From Catalinimonas alkaloidigena (GTDB taxonomy: Bacteria > Bacteroidota > Bacteroidia > Cytophagales > Cyclobacteriaceae): a DNA stretch of 64,000 nucleotides. Made by a program: the position numbers and the translations under genes. The notes beneath the pieces were generated by a model. That model saw nothing but the letters and a program-made list of their open reading frames with translations. It was not told where the DNA came from and did not search any database. The stretch lies in NCBI RefSeq assembly GCF_029504655.1, contig NZ_JAQFIL010000001.1, positions 1,679,001 through 1,743,000 of the forward strand. Direction: 5' to 3'. The number at the start of each line of letters is the position of its first letter. Within the stretch, counting starts at the first letter, position 1. Positions 37,503 through 47,089 of the stretch are shown piece after piece.

Positions 37503-39728
37503 ATGTTAAAGCATTTATCAGCTTTGCCTAAATCAATAGCAATAGGTTTGATAATTTTCAGTTTTTCTCTGCCATTAGCAGCACAGTATACCCAGCCTGA
37601 ACCTCAAGTAATAACAGCAAATGTTATTCCGGTGAGTGAGCCTGGAAGCTATGGTAAGGCAGGTGCGACCTATATGCTAACAAGTGACATCTCTAGCGAT
37701 AGAAGTGCAGTTTTTTTGGGAAAAGATGTAACTCTTGACCTGAACGGTTATACCATTACTTATGCCGATGGAAATTATAGACACATTCCCAATTATGGCT
37801 TTGAAGAAGGAGTGAAGGGCTGGAACATTTCAAAGGCACCGGGAGCGAAAGTCGTTAATACAGCAGATGTACACGCTTTTATTGGTGAAAAACTGATGAG
37901 CCTGGAGGCAGGAGATGAAATTGTGTCTCCATATATTGATTTACCTGTGGCTCATCGTTCTTATTTTGCCATGTGTGGTGTGACTGGGCGCTATTATCAG
38001 GATATGGATGGAGACATAAACAATAACATGCAAGTGAGTATCTATGTGGAGGATGAAAAGGGGGATATAGTTCAATGTATCACAGAGTATGGAGATACCA
38101 CTTTAATAAGCAGCCCAATAGAAAATAAATCCCCCCGTCTGGGAGGAGGTTTTATTACGGCACATCTCAATAATATTCCTGCAGGAAAATACCGCATCAG
38201 GGTAAAAGCCAATACCGATTGCTTGGTAGATGAAATTGACATTCGGCCAGCAATGGATGTAGGAATTGGTATTGTGGATCAAACGCATCCTTATGGGCAT
38301 TACGACCATTTGTATAACATAAAACATGCTGCTTTTTTTGATTATACTGAAGATGTATCAGAGTCAATTCCTCTGTCAGATATGCCGCAAGTAGAGGGAG
38401 AAGGTACTATTACCATCAAAAATGGTATAATCAAAAACGGTACAGTTGGGGTCATGTCATGGGGTATTCAGTCTACGGCCGAAAAAGTAAAGATCATATT
38501 AGATAATGTGAAAATCATTTCCTCAGGTATCAATACCACTGCGGTTGATGTTCCCTCAGCTACCATCACCAATTGTACATTTGACATTGATAATCCTTTT
38601 ATCATCAACCGTCATGGGGCACAGTTCTATGCTGTGGATTTAAGAGGGGAACAAACTTCAGAAGTATCTTATTCTGAGTTCTTTGGAGGGCAAGGTTGCC
38701 TGGTATTTAAGGGTGATCATTCCAGCATCCACCATAATTATTTTGTCAATCATCAGCTGGTTACCAACCACTATAGCATTATGGCGATAGGAGATAGCTC
38801 TAAGATCTTTGAAAATCGTATTGAGCCTAAGGTGGGTTCTGGCATTGAAATCTATCGGCACAGAGGTATTGAGATATTTAATAATGTTATAAAAATAGAA
38901 GCTGCTCCTCCATCCTGCGAGTATAATGACCTTTACAGTACCAATGCGATAAGAATCGCTGATTATGGAGCAGAAAAAAAATCTCCCAGGGGAGCGTATG
39001 GGAACAGAGTTTATAATAATAGTTTTTATATCACCGGAAAGAAATACCCTCAATACCCAGATTATATTCCTCTCGCCTCAGCTATATTTTATAGTGCCAG
39101 CGCAGGTGACAATTATATTTTCGGTAATGAAATAATACTAGAAAACCAGGACCCTGAGACTGATGCGGAAGCATATGCTTTTTATATTGGAAATACTGAC
39201 GGAGGACAAATTTACAACAACGAAATCACAGCCAATGTAACCCCGGTATGGATAGCTAGTGCTTATGGAAGTGCAGCTAATACTCATTTGTATAACAACA
39301 GGTTCAGTAAATCTCCAAATACTACCCGCGATTTTATTCCTATTAGGATGGGGTACTCTGAGCGGAGTGATTGTTTTGCCAAAGACATAGAATTTTGCTC
39401 AAATGCGTTTGAAAACCTAGCATTTGCTATTGAAAGAGAAGGAGAGGCACCAGTCAGTTACGAAGTCTACTGGACCTTAACTGTAGAGCTAATAGATAGC
39501 CAAGGTAACAAGGTGAAAAATGAAGCGGTAAAGATTATAAACAATAATGGGCAGGAAGTCTTCAGGGGAAAAACTGATCAAGATGGATTGTTACAAACAG
39601 AATTAGCAGCGTATGCAGTAGACAAATCAGGTAAAAATTATTCATCACCTTATAAAGTATTTGTTAAGAACCAAAAGAAGAAAGTTTCTTTGGATGATAA
39701 TCGTAAAATAACAATTCAGGTGCAATAA
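37503..39728 (+). CDS. Exported right-handed beta-helix protein
   Basis: From ATG 37503 the protein has 741 residues; the longer frame from 37470 overlaps the esterase gene and is less likely. The signal is FSLPLAAQ. The helix opens with YMLTSDISSDRSAVFLG and VTLDLNGYTITYADG, closely parallel to the protein at 32829, followed by an inserted carbohydrate-binding-like domain (~90-230) and further strand repeats, then an Ig-like tail starting YWTLTVELIDSQGNKV. It is probably a polysaccharide-active or -binding surface protein. No catalytic motif was recognised, so no reaction is claimed. Confidence 0.75.
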   Translation: MLKHLSALPKSIAIGLIIFSFSLPLAAQYTQPEPQVITANVIPVSEPGSYGKAGATYMLTSDISSDRSAVFLGKDVTLDLNGYTITYADGNYRHIPNYGFEEGVKGWNISKAPGAKVVNTADVHAFIGEKLMSLEAGDEIVSPYIDLPVAHRSYFAMCGVTGRYYQDMDGDINNNMQVSIYVEDEKGDIVQCITEYGDTTLISSPIENKSPRLGGGFITAHLNNIPAGKYRIRVKANTDCLVDEIDIRPAMDVGIGIVDQTHPYGHYDHLYNIKHAAFFDYTEDVSESIPLSDMPQVEGEGTITIKNGIIKNGTVGVMSWGIQSTAEKVKIILDNVKIISSGINTTAVDVPSATITNCTFDIDNPFIINRHGAQFYAVDLRGEQTSEVSYSEFFGGQGCLVFKGDHSSIHHNYFVNHQLVTNHYSIMAIGDSSKIFENRIEPKVGSGIEIYRHRGIEIFNNVIKIEAAPPSCEYNDLYSTNAIRIADYGAEKKSPRGAYGNRVYNNSFYITGKKYPQYPDYIPLASAIFYSASAGDNYIFGNEIILENQDPETDAEAYAFYIGNTDGGQIYNNEITANVTPVWIASAYGSAANTHLYNNRFSKSPNTTRDFIPIRMGYSERSDCFAKDIEFCSNAFENLAFAIEREGEAPVSYEVYWTLTVELIDSQGNKVKNEAVKIINNNGQEVFRGKTDQDGLLQTELAAYAVDKSGKNYSSPYKVFVKNQKKKVSLDDNRKITIQVQ

Positions 39729-39878
39729 AACTTGAAATGTAAAAGTGAAGACAATTTATGGATTCGCGAAAAGTAGTTTTCTCTATAACCTTGTTTAATA
39801 AATTTTTTGTAAAAGAGTTGTTTACTTGCGATAATGTAAAAAAGAGTGTAATTATAAACACTTGAATTACGATCTACC

Positions 39879-40541
39879 ATGCCTGAGAGCCATTTGTCCA
39901 TCGTCTCCAAGCTTAACCGACTGCCAAAGGATAAGCATGATAGTGCTATTGGAAAATCAATTACACATCTAACCCATAAACGCTCTGAGCAAGAGTTGTG
40001 GGAGTCCTTTATAAAAGGTGATGATTCAGCTTTCGATTTATTGTATCAGATTTCTTTTCGCAGCTTGTATAATTACGGGATGAAGCTATGCAATCAGCAT
40101 GATCTAGTAAAAGACAGCATTCATGATTTATTTATTAATCTCTGGAAGTACCGCTCTAAACCCTCTCGCATCCGTGCTATCAAACCTTATCAGTACAAAG
40201 CTTTAAGAAATATTATCCTGAAGGCTCAGGCACAAAACTCACCCTCAGTTGCTGTTGAAGCGGCTTATCATTTTTCTTTTGACACCTCAGTTGAAACTAA
40301 ATTTATTCTACGGGAAACCCAGGACGGGCAAAGAGACAAACTACAAAATGCGCTCAACCTACTGACCCAGAAGCAGCGTGAGGTTATCTTTCTTAAATTT
40401 TTTGACCAACTTTCCTACGAGGCTGTAGCGCATGTGCTGGGCATCTCCACCAAAGCAACCTACAAACTGGTAGCTAGGGCCATAGCCTTTCTCCGGGAAA
40501 AAATGATTCTAATTACTGCTCTTTTTAGCCTGCTGGGATAA
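39879..40541 (+). CDS. ECF-type RNA polymerase sigma factor (FecI-like)
   Basis: This 220-residue sigma-70 family protein has region 2 in WESFIKGDDSAFDLLYQ and DLVKDSIHDLFINLWKYR, and region 4 in LLTQKQREVIFLKFFDQLSY and EAVAHVLGISTKATYKLV. It carries an N-terminal extension of about 35 residues. It precedes a FecR-type anti-sigma gene and an STN-containing SusC, the usual Bacteroidota trans-envelope signalling set. It should direct RNA polymerase to the downstream susC promoter when the SusC senses its ligand. Confidence 0.93.
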   Translation: MPESHLSIVSKLNRLPKDKHDSAIGKSITHLTHKRSEQELWESFIKGDDSAFDLLYQISFRSLYNYGMKLCNQHDLVKDSIHDLFINLWKYRSKPSRIRAIKPYQYKALRNIILKAQAQNSPSVAVEAAYHFSFDTSVETKFILRETQDGQRDKLQNALNLLTQKQREVIFLKFFDQLSYEAVAHVLGISTKATYKLVARAIAFLREKMILITALFSLLG

Positions 40542-40763
40542 CAATATTGCCTTAGCCATTTTTACTGTTATCAAATCTGGTATTAAGCTTTCTGGAATTT
40601 TCTCTCCCATTAAAATTATAGATTAAGCATCAAAACCTTCATTTTGTTGATTTAATGTTAAAATAGCTCTCTTTTTTTAGTACAAACCATAAACTTTGAA
40701 ATATTTCTTCTAAGCCATGGGGTAAAATGGGTGAATCAAAGAACTTATAATAAAACACCCATT

Positions 40764-41786
40764 ATGGATTACCGCAGCTTTTCAATAGAAGAATTTGTAG
40801 CAGACGCCTATTTTCAGCGTTGGGTCTTGTCCGAAGAGGAAACAGCAGACATCTATTGGAAAAAATGGCTTCAAGACCATCCTGAGCAAAGGCAGGATAT
40901 TCTGGAGGCAGCTGCTATTTTGCGAAGTATGCATTTCACTGCGAATGAACCCACAGAGGAGGATGCAGCGCAGGTGTGGCGTGATATAGTAAAGAATCGT
41001 TCTACAGGCAGGTATAAAGTCAAAAACCAAAAAATTATGGCTTTTCCATGGTATGCCGTAGCAGCCTCTATAGCCTTGGTGCTCGCCGTAACATTTGTGA
41101 TGCTAAAGGTACAGGATGTGAATCATGCTCTGTTTGGCATCAGCTACCAAACTGAGTTTGGCCAAACTCAGGAGCTTATACTTCCTGATGGATCATCAGT
41201 TGTCTTAGGGGCTAATTCCAGTTTACACTACTCCTCAGGATGGCTCGGTGATAGTGAACGGACTGTCTCTCTGGAGGGGGAAGCTTACTTTTCTGTAGTG
41301 CATACCGAAGATGATCAGAAGTTTGTCGTCTATTCGGATGAGGTCGCAATTACTGTGTTGGGAACGAGGTTCAACGTAAACAATCGTCGTGATGAAAACC
41401 AAATACTGCTTGAAGAAGGGAGTATTCGCCTCAGTTTACCCCAGGCAATCAATAAGTCTGAAAAGGTAGAGGTGAATATGCAACCGGGCGAACTCGTCTC
41501 GGTACAGGAAGGAAAAATCACCAAAGCCATAGCTCAAACAGAAAAGTATATATCCTGGACTGCGGGAGTCTTTGTATTTGAAAAAGCCCCTCTTTCTGAG
41601 GTGATAGAATTGATTGAAGACCACTTTGGCTACACTGTCATTACTCAGGGCGTTGAGCCTGAGGAAATGATCATGACGGCAGAACTTCGTACCACAGACC
41701 TGGATATGATGCTTCGCTATTTATCCGAAATTTTTCAACTTAAAGTAGAAAAAACACATGAAACGATCACCTTAAGCAGTACTTAA
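40764..41786 (+). CDS. FecR-family anti-sigma factor
   Basis: From ATG 40764 the protein has 340 residues; an in-frame GTG at 40731 is possible but adds residues without family similarity. A cytoplasmic N-terminus precedes one membrane helix (YAVAASIALVLAVTFVML, ~95-112). Then comes the FecR domain (TEFGQTQELILPDGSSVVLG, EGEAYFSV, VLGTRFNV) and the DUF4974 tail (PLSEVIELIEDHFGYTVI, MMLRYLSEIFQLKVEK). It relays a signal from the STN domain of SusC to the sigma factor encoded just upstream. Confidence 0.94.
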   Translation: MDYRSFSIEEFVADAYFQRWVLSEEETADIYWKKWLQDHPEQRQDILEAAAILRSMHFTANEPTEEDAAQVWRDIVKNRSTGRYKVKNQKIMAFPWYAVAASIALVLAVTFVMLKVQDVNHALFGISYQTEFGQTQELILPDGSSVVLGANSSLHYSSGWLGDSERTVSLEGEAYFSVVHTEDDQKFVVYSDEVAITVLGTRFNVNNRRDENQILLEEGSIRLSLPQAINKSEKVEVNMQPGELVSVQEGKITKAIAQTEKYISWTAGVFVFEKAPLSEVIELIEDHFGYTVITQGVEPEEMIMTAELRTTDLDMMLRYLSEIFQLKVEKTHETITLSST

Positions 41787-41870
41787 AAGAAAGCCCGACA
41801 AACATAAGGGTGGGGAGCATTTGCCTGACAGGCTATGCGATTCATTTACACAATCCTAAAACTAATCAAC

Positions 41871-44800
41871 ATGTATTATAATGTACTTTCTGTAGCAAAA
41901 TTTTTACTGTTCCTACTGCTATGTGGAGTGAGTGTTATTCCTTCGCTGGCCCAACAACCTTTGGCTTCGGTGAGATCAGTGGCCAACACGCATGCTCAGG
42001 ATGATAAGACGATGAGCCTGGATCAGGTGCTGGAAAAAATCAAAGCACAGCACCAGGTCACTTTTGGTTATCAGGAAGACCTGGTAGCCGGAAAAACAGT
42101 TGAAACCCAGCGCTGGAAAAAACAGGAACTTAAGCAGGCTTTAGAAACGGTGTTGAAACCGCATGGACTGGAATTCAAACAGTTGGATGAGGTACACTTT
42201 GTCATTACACCTAAAGAAAATAAACTGCCTAAAAAAATACTTCCCAAAGAGGTAGGTGCAGATGACAATCAACACGTACCAAACAAAGTTAGTATGCTGA
42301 CAAGCTTAGATCCTTTGTCCGTTCAGGAACATATGAGGCTGGCACAAACCATCAGCGGCCAGGTAACCGATGGAGAAAGTGGAGAACCTCTTCCTGGTGT
42401 CAATATTCTTGCAAAAGGGACAACAAAGGGCACTATTACAGATGGTGGAGGAAATTATAGACTGACTGTAAATGATGACGTTAAACTTTTGGTTTTTTCC
42501 TCAATTGGTTATTTGAGTGAAGAAGTTGAAATTAATGGAAGAAGCACCATTAATCTTTCACTAATGCCCGACATACAATCCCTTTCAGAAGTGGTAGTCA
42601 TTGGATATGGGGCTCAGCGAAAAAAAGATCTGACTGGTGCCGTATCTAGTGTGAATGAAGAAGTAATACAAGAAAGGCCTGCTACATCCGTAGTCCAATC
42701 TTTACAAGGAGCTGTTGCAGGATTGAATGTTGGACAGGTAAATGCAGCAGGCGAAGAACCCACCTTATCCATACGTGGAAGAACTTCAATTTCGGGATCT
42801 CAAGACCCTTTAATTGTTTTGGATGGAGCTATTTTTAGAGGTAAGCTGATTGATATCAACCCAAATGATATTCAATCAATAGATGTGCTAAAAGATGCTA
42901 GTTCTACTGCTATCTATGGTTCACAGGCAGCTAATGGAGTTATTATTATTACAACCAAAAAAGGGGCAGGACGTGAGGGTTTGACTGTAAACTTTTCTAT
43001 GTATTATTCCCTTATGGAGCCTACTAAAAAGTTTATACCAGAGAGTCCTAACCAGCTTAAAGATAGAGTTACCAGTGCTTATTTTATGGATAGCCGTACT
43101 GCTGCTTCAGGCTATTTGGATCCAAATCCTGATTTTGATGTAACATCAACTTCTAGGACCACAGACATCGCAAGAGCTTATGCTGAAAATATCGTTACAG
43201 ATTGGTACGGTATTACCACTAACAAAAACTTAAATGCTCAAAATTATGACTTCTCCATTGCTAATCGAAATAGCCAGGGAGGATACTATTTATCAGCAGG
43301 GTACACTCAGCAAGATGGATATATGGTGAATGAAGATTATAACCGATTTAATACAAGAATAAATATAGATCATGATCTCACTGATTGGTTGGAGATAGGA
43401 GTACAATCATTCCTTACTTCCAGTGATTATTCAGGTCAGGAGGTTCCACCAAGCAACAGATATCTTTATATGCTTTATGCTCCTGCTTACGAAGCAGATG
43501 GGGTCACACTCTTACAAAATCCCAGAGGAGTAGGCACTAATATTTATAATCCGCTATTACTTATGCAGAGTGAAGATTTGGACAAACGTTTGAACCTATT
43601 TGGTAGCGCTTATGCAGATTTTAAAATCCCTTTCATTCAAGGGCTATCTTTCAAATCCAGGTTCAATGTCAATTCTATTAGGAATAGCCAGTACTATTAC
43701 CAGCCCTACGCCAACAACTTTCTGGCTGAGGGGCAGAAGTATGAGGAAATAGGTGATAATTGGGTGAATGATAATATCTTGACTTATAATAGAATATTTA
43801 ATAACAAACATAATATCAATGCGACAATTGCATATGGGAGAGAAAAGAGAAGATTTAATGCTACAACAGCTACAGCGTCTAATTTTATTTCTGATGCACT
43901 AGGATACAACCGCCTACAAGCAGGTAGTGCTGATCTACAATCTGTGGAAACTTTTGCCTGGGAGGAAACCAACTTATACCAACTCAACCGCTTATTTTAT
44001 GGCTATGATGACAGGTACTTGCTTACATTTACAGTTAGAACGGATGGCTTCTCTGGATTTGGTGAAGATTATAAATACGGTACCTTCCCTTCAGCATCTT
44101 TCGCCTGGGTTTTGAGTGAAGAAAGTTTTTTTAAAGACAGGTTTGAATTTATAGATAATCTAAAAATAAGAGGCTCCTATGGTGCTAATGGTAATAGAAC
44201 TGTAGGAAGATATGCAACCCTTTCCAGAGTGGCAGGTGGGTTTGATTACATCAATGGAGATGATGTGCCTGTTTATACCCAGGGAAATGCCACCCTTGCC
44301 AATCCCGATTTGAAATGGGAAACTACTATTGGGTACAACATTGGACTGGATTTCTCATTATTCAATGCAAAAGTTAGTGGTTCAATAAATTATTACAATA
44401 CTAATACGGAAGATTTACTTTACGATGTGGATATTCCTGGAATCACAAGATTTGAAACTATTGCGGATAACTTAGGCAAACTCCATAATGAGGGTATGGA
44501 AGTAAATGTATCCACACAGAATATAAACAAAAGTAATTTCCGCTGGTCAACAGATCTTAATTTCTCCTATAACAGAAATGAGTTAAGGGAACTACTGGGG
44601 TTTGATAATGATGGAGATGGAGAAGAAGATGATCTGATTTCTGAAGGTTTATTTATCGGGGAGTCTCTGGATGCTATATATGCTCTCGAGACAGATGGTG
44701 AAATATGGCAAATTGATGAAGAGATTCCCAATACGGCAGATATTGGAAGCTATAAAATCACCGATACGAATGGTGACGGACAGATTACGCTTGATGATAG

Positions 44801-45317
44801 GGTAATACTGGGTAACGCCTTACCTGCCTTCCGGTGGAGTATGAATAATCGCTTTACATACAGAAATTGGTCTTTGTCAGTATTTATTAATTCTGCAATG
44901 GGAAATGACAACTATTATCTGGGAAGAGATGCTTTGGTAGGTACAGGGTTTAATGGTTTAAACGATATGCTATGGGATAATACAACTTTTCCTCAAGGAT
45001 TAGATTTCTGGTTACCAGAAAATCCTAATGCACGTTACCAACGCTTAGGAGTAAGCGTACCTAACGCTTTAAATGCGGCTAGATATATTGACAGAAGTTT
45101 TGTGAGATTACAAAATGTGACACTCTCTTACTCATTAGGTCAAAATGTGCTAGATAAGTTATTTGATATTGAAAATATTAGGCTTTTTGTAAGTGGAAGA
45201 AACTTGCAAACCTGGACAAAATGGCCGGGGTGGGACCCTGAAACGGGAGAAGGAATAACGATAGGAGGAAGGCCAGTATTACGATATTATACTTTTGGTC
45301 TTGATGTGAGGTTTTAA
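41871..45317 (+). CDS. SusC/RagA-family TonB-linked transporter with STN signalling domain
   Basis: This has 1148 residues from ATG 41871; an upstream ATG at 41835 is in frame but precedes the signal sequence (FLLFLLLCGVSVIPSLAQ). Order of domains: an STN (secretin/TonB short N-terminus) at ~45-115 with SLDQVLEKIKAQHQVTFGY; a carboxypeptidase-D-like domain starting ISGQVTDGESGEPLPGVNIL; SEVVVIGYGAQRKKDLTGAV leading to the plug; DPLIVLDGAIFRG; and a large barrel ending in FGLDVRF. The STN domain ties this transporter to the FecI/FecR genes just upstream. It is paired with the SusD gene 29 bp downstream. Confidence 0.96.
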   Translation: MYYNVLSVAKFLLFLLLCGVSVIPSLAQQPLASVRSVANTHAQDDKTMSLDQVLEKIKAQHQVTFGYQEDLVAGKTVETQRWKKQELKQALETVLKPHGLEFKQLDEVHFVITPKENKLPKKILPKEVGADDNQHVPNKVSMLTSLDPLSVQEHMRLAQTISGQVTDGESGEPLPGVNILAKGTTKGTITDGGGNYRLTVNDDVKLLVFSSIGYLSEEVEINGRSTINLSLMPDIQSLSEVVVIGYGAQRKKDLTGAVSSVNEEVIQERPATSVVQSLQGAVAGLNVGQVNAAGEEPTLSIRGRTSISGSQDPLIVLDGAIFRGKLIDINPNDIQSIDVLKDASSTAIYGSQAANGVIIITTKKGAGREGLTVNFSMYYSLMEPTKKFIPESPNQLKDRVTSAYFMDSRTAASGYLDPNPDFDVTSTSRTTDIARAYAENIVTDWYGITTNKNLNAQNYDFSIANRNSQGGYYLSAGYTQQDGYMVNEDYNRFNTRINIDHDLTDWLEIGVQSFLTSSDYSGQEVPPSNRYLYMLYAPAYEADGVTLLQNPRGVGTNIYNPLLLMQSEDLDKRLNLFGSAYADFKIPFIQGLSFKSRFNVNSIRNSQYYYQPYANNFLAEGQKYEEIGDNWVNDNILTYNRIFNNKHNINATIAYGREKRRFNATTATASNFISDALGYNRLQAGSADLQSVETFAWEETNLYQLNRLFYGYDDRYLLTFTVRTDGFSGFGEDYKYGTFPSASFAWVLSEESFFKDRFEFIDNLKIRGSYGANGNRTVGRYATLSRVAGGFDYINGDDVPVYTQGNATLANPDLKWETTIGYNIGLDFSLFNAKVSGSINYYNTNTEDLLYDVDIPGITRFETIADNLGKLHNEGMEVNVSTQNINKSNFRWSTDLNFSYNRNELRELLGFDNDGDGEEDDLISEGLFIGESLDAIYALETDGEIWQIDEEIPNTADIGSYKITDTNGDGQITLDDRVILGNALPAFRWSMNNRFTYRNWSLSVFINSAMGNDNYYLGRDALVGTGFNGLNDMLWDNTTFPQGLDFWLPENPNARYQRLGVSVPNALNAARYIDRSFVRLQNVTLSYSLGQNVLDKLFDIENIRLFVSGRNLQTWTKWPGWDPETGEGITIGGRPVLRYYTFGLDVRF

Positions 45318-45346
45318 TTTTGATTAATATTCTAAAAGATATTCCG

Positions 45347-47074
45347 ATGAAAACTTATAAAGTAAAACAGTTCGCTATTTATAAACTATTGTTACTATTA
45401 AGTCCGCTTTTATGGGTTGCTTGTGACAATGATGAATTTTTGGAAGAGATACCACTGGATTTTTATTCACCTGATAACTCCTATACATCTTTCGATAATT
45501 TTGAAGCATCGTTGTATGAAAACTATGAGGTTTTTCGGCAATCATTTTATACGACAAGAGATGCCTTTCAGTCGCCTAGAAATACGGTAAATGGTACTGA
45601 TATGGTGCAATACGATCAAAATGTAGGTAACCTCAATAATCTACTTGTGCCTACTAGTGATTTTGTTTACACCTCCTATTGGCAACCAGCCTATCAAATC
45701 ATATATAATGCAAATGTAATCCTTGAAAGATCTGAATCGGAGGATACAGAATTGACTGCAGAAGAAAAACTGAAAATTCAGGCAGAAGCAAGTTTCTTTC
45801 GTGGCTATATGTATAAGCTACTTGCAGATATTTATGGTGGTGTTCCAATAGTTCTGCAACCGGAAACAAGTCCAAGAAGAGATTTTGTCAGGGCTACCCG
45901 AATGGAAACTTATCAACAAGCTGCTGAAGATTTGCAATTTGCAGCCGAGAATCTGCCTCTAATCACTGAAGTAGATGACTCACGCATAAGTAATTTGACT
46001 GCATACCATGCTTTGGCTGAAGCCTATCTTTCATTAGAACAATGGGATGAGGCAGTTACAGCAGCCAGCATGGCAATTGATGACCCAAATACTTCTCTCA
46101 TGACGGAGAGGTTTGGTTCTCGTGTAAACGATGAATTTAATCCTAATTTTCCCTGGGCCTCGGGTGGTGATCCCTACTGGGATCTTTTTAGACAGGGTAA
46201 CCAGAACCGTTCTTCTGGTAATACAGAAGCACTATGGGTTATTCAATATGCCTACAATACTCCAGGTGGTGCCGATGGTGGTTACAGATGGGAAACAGCC
46301 TCCTGCCCCAGGACCTGGCGACTAAATCATCTTAATAATGATGGAAGCTACTCTAATATAATTCCCTTTCCTAATACATACTACGGTGGAAGAGGAGCCG
46401 GGCAAACCAAACCGAGTCATTACGTATATGAGGTAGTTTGGAACAGGAGTGGATACGACGAGGATTTGCGAAATGCAGATTATAATATTATCCGAGATCT
46501 AAAAGTAAATAATCCTGAGTCAGATTATCATGGTCAATGGGTTTTTGGAGATAACCTGCCTGGTGTGATAGAAAGTACAACTGATACTATCCGTGACTGG
46601 TTTCCTATACTGGCTAAAATAGCCACAATGGGAGATCATCCTCTGGATATATGGCAGGATGACCAAACCATATTCGGCTCTATATCAACTTCAGGAGGAC
46701 CTGCTAACACTACGCATCGTGACATTTACCAGATAAGGCTCGCCGAAACCTACCTGGTAAGGGCTGAAGCCTATCTTGGGGCTGGAGATTTAGAATCAGC
46801 TGCCCAGGATATTAATATCGTAAGGATGCGTTCAAATGCCCCTTCCATAGATGCAGGAGATGTGAACATAGATTATCTATTAGATGAACGAGCCCGGGAA
46901 CTGGCCTGGGAAGAGAACAGGCTGCAAACTCTGTTAAGGCTTGGTAAACTAGTGGAAAGATCAAGGGAGTATGGCTGGATAGACTATTATGACCATCAAA
47001 AACTATGGCCTATACCACAAAGTGAAATTGACAAGAATACAGAAGCTGTATTAGAACAAAATCCCGGGTATTAA
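45347..47074 (+). CDS. SusD/RagB-family glycan-binding lipoprotein
   Basis: This has 575 residues from ATG 45347; an in-frame TTG 27 bp upstream is less likely. The lipobox is LLWVAC (about Cys26). The fold is the classical SusD_RagB type: NVILERSESEDTELTAEEK, then EASFFRGYMYKLLADIYGGV, with C-terminal RLAETYLVRAEAYLGAG and DERARELAWEENR, and ending LWPIPQSEIDKN. It acts at the cell surface with the preceding STN-SusC. This subgroup differs from the SusD_2-type protein at 30062, so the two pairs probably handle different ligands. Confidence 0.96.
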   Translation: MKTYKVKQFAIYKLLLLLSPLLWVACDNDEFLEEIPLDFYSPDNSYTSFDNFEASLYENYEVFRQSFYTTRDAFQSPRNTVNGTDMVQYDQNVGNLNNLLVPTSDFVYTSYWQPAYQIIYNANVILERSESEDTELTAEEKLKIQAEASFFRGYMYKLLADIYGGVPIVLQPETSPRRDFVRATRMETYQQAAEDLQFAAENLPLITEVDDSRISNLTAYHALAEAYLSLEQWDEAVTAASMAIDDPNTSLMTERFGSRVNDEFNPNFPWASGGDPYWDLFRQGNQNRSSGNTEALWVIQYAYNTPGGADGGYRWETASCPRTWRLNHLNNDGSYSNIIPFPNTYYGGRGAGQTKPSHYVYEVVWNRSGYDEDLRNADYNIIRDLKVNNPESDYHGQWVFGDNLPGVIESTTDTIRDWFPILAKIATMGDHPLDIWQDDQTIFGSISTSGGPANTTHRDIYQIRLAETYLVRAEAYLGAGDLESAAQDINIVRMRSNAPSIDAGDVNIDYLLDERARELAWEENRLQTLLRLGKLVERSREYGWIDYYDHQKLWPIPQSEIDKNTEAVLEQNPGY

Positions 47075-47089
47075 ATTTCAGCCTTTTTT

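Noticed and set aside
38658..39053. Minus-strand 131-residue frame inside the second beta-helix gene
   Set aside because: Antisense shadow of a recognisable gene.
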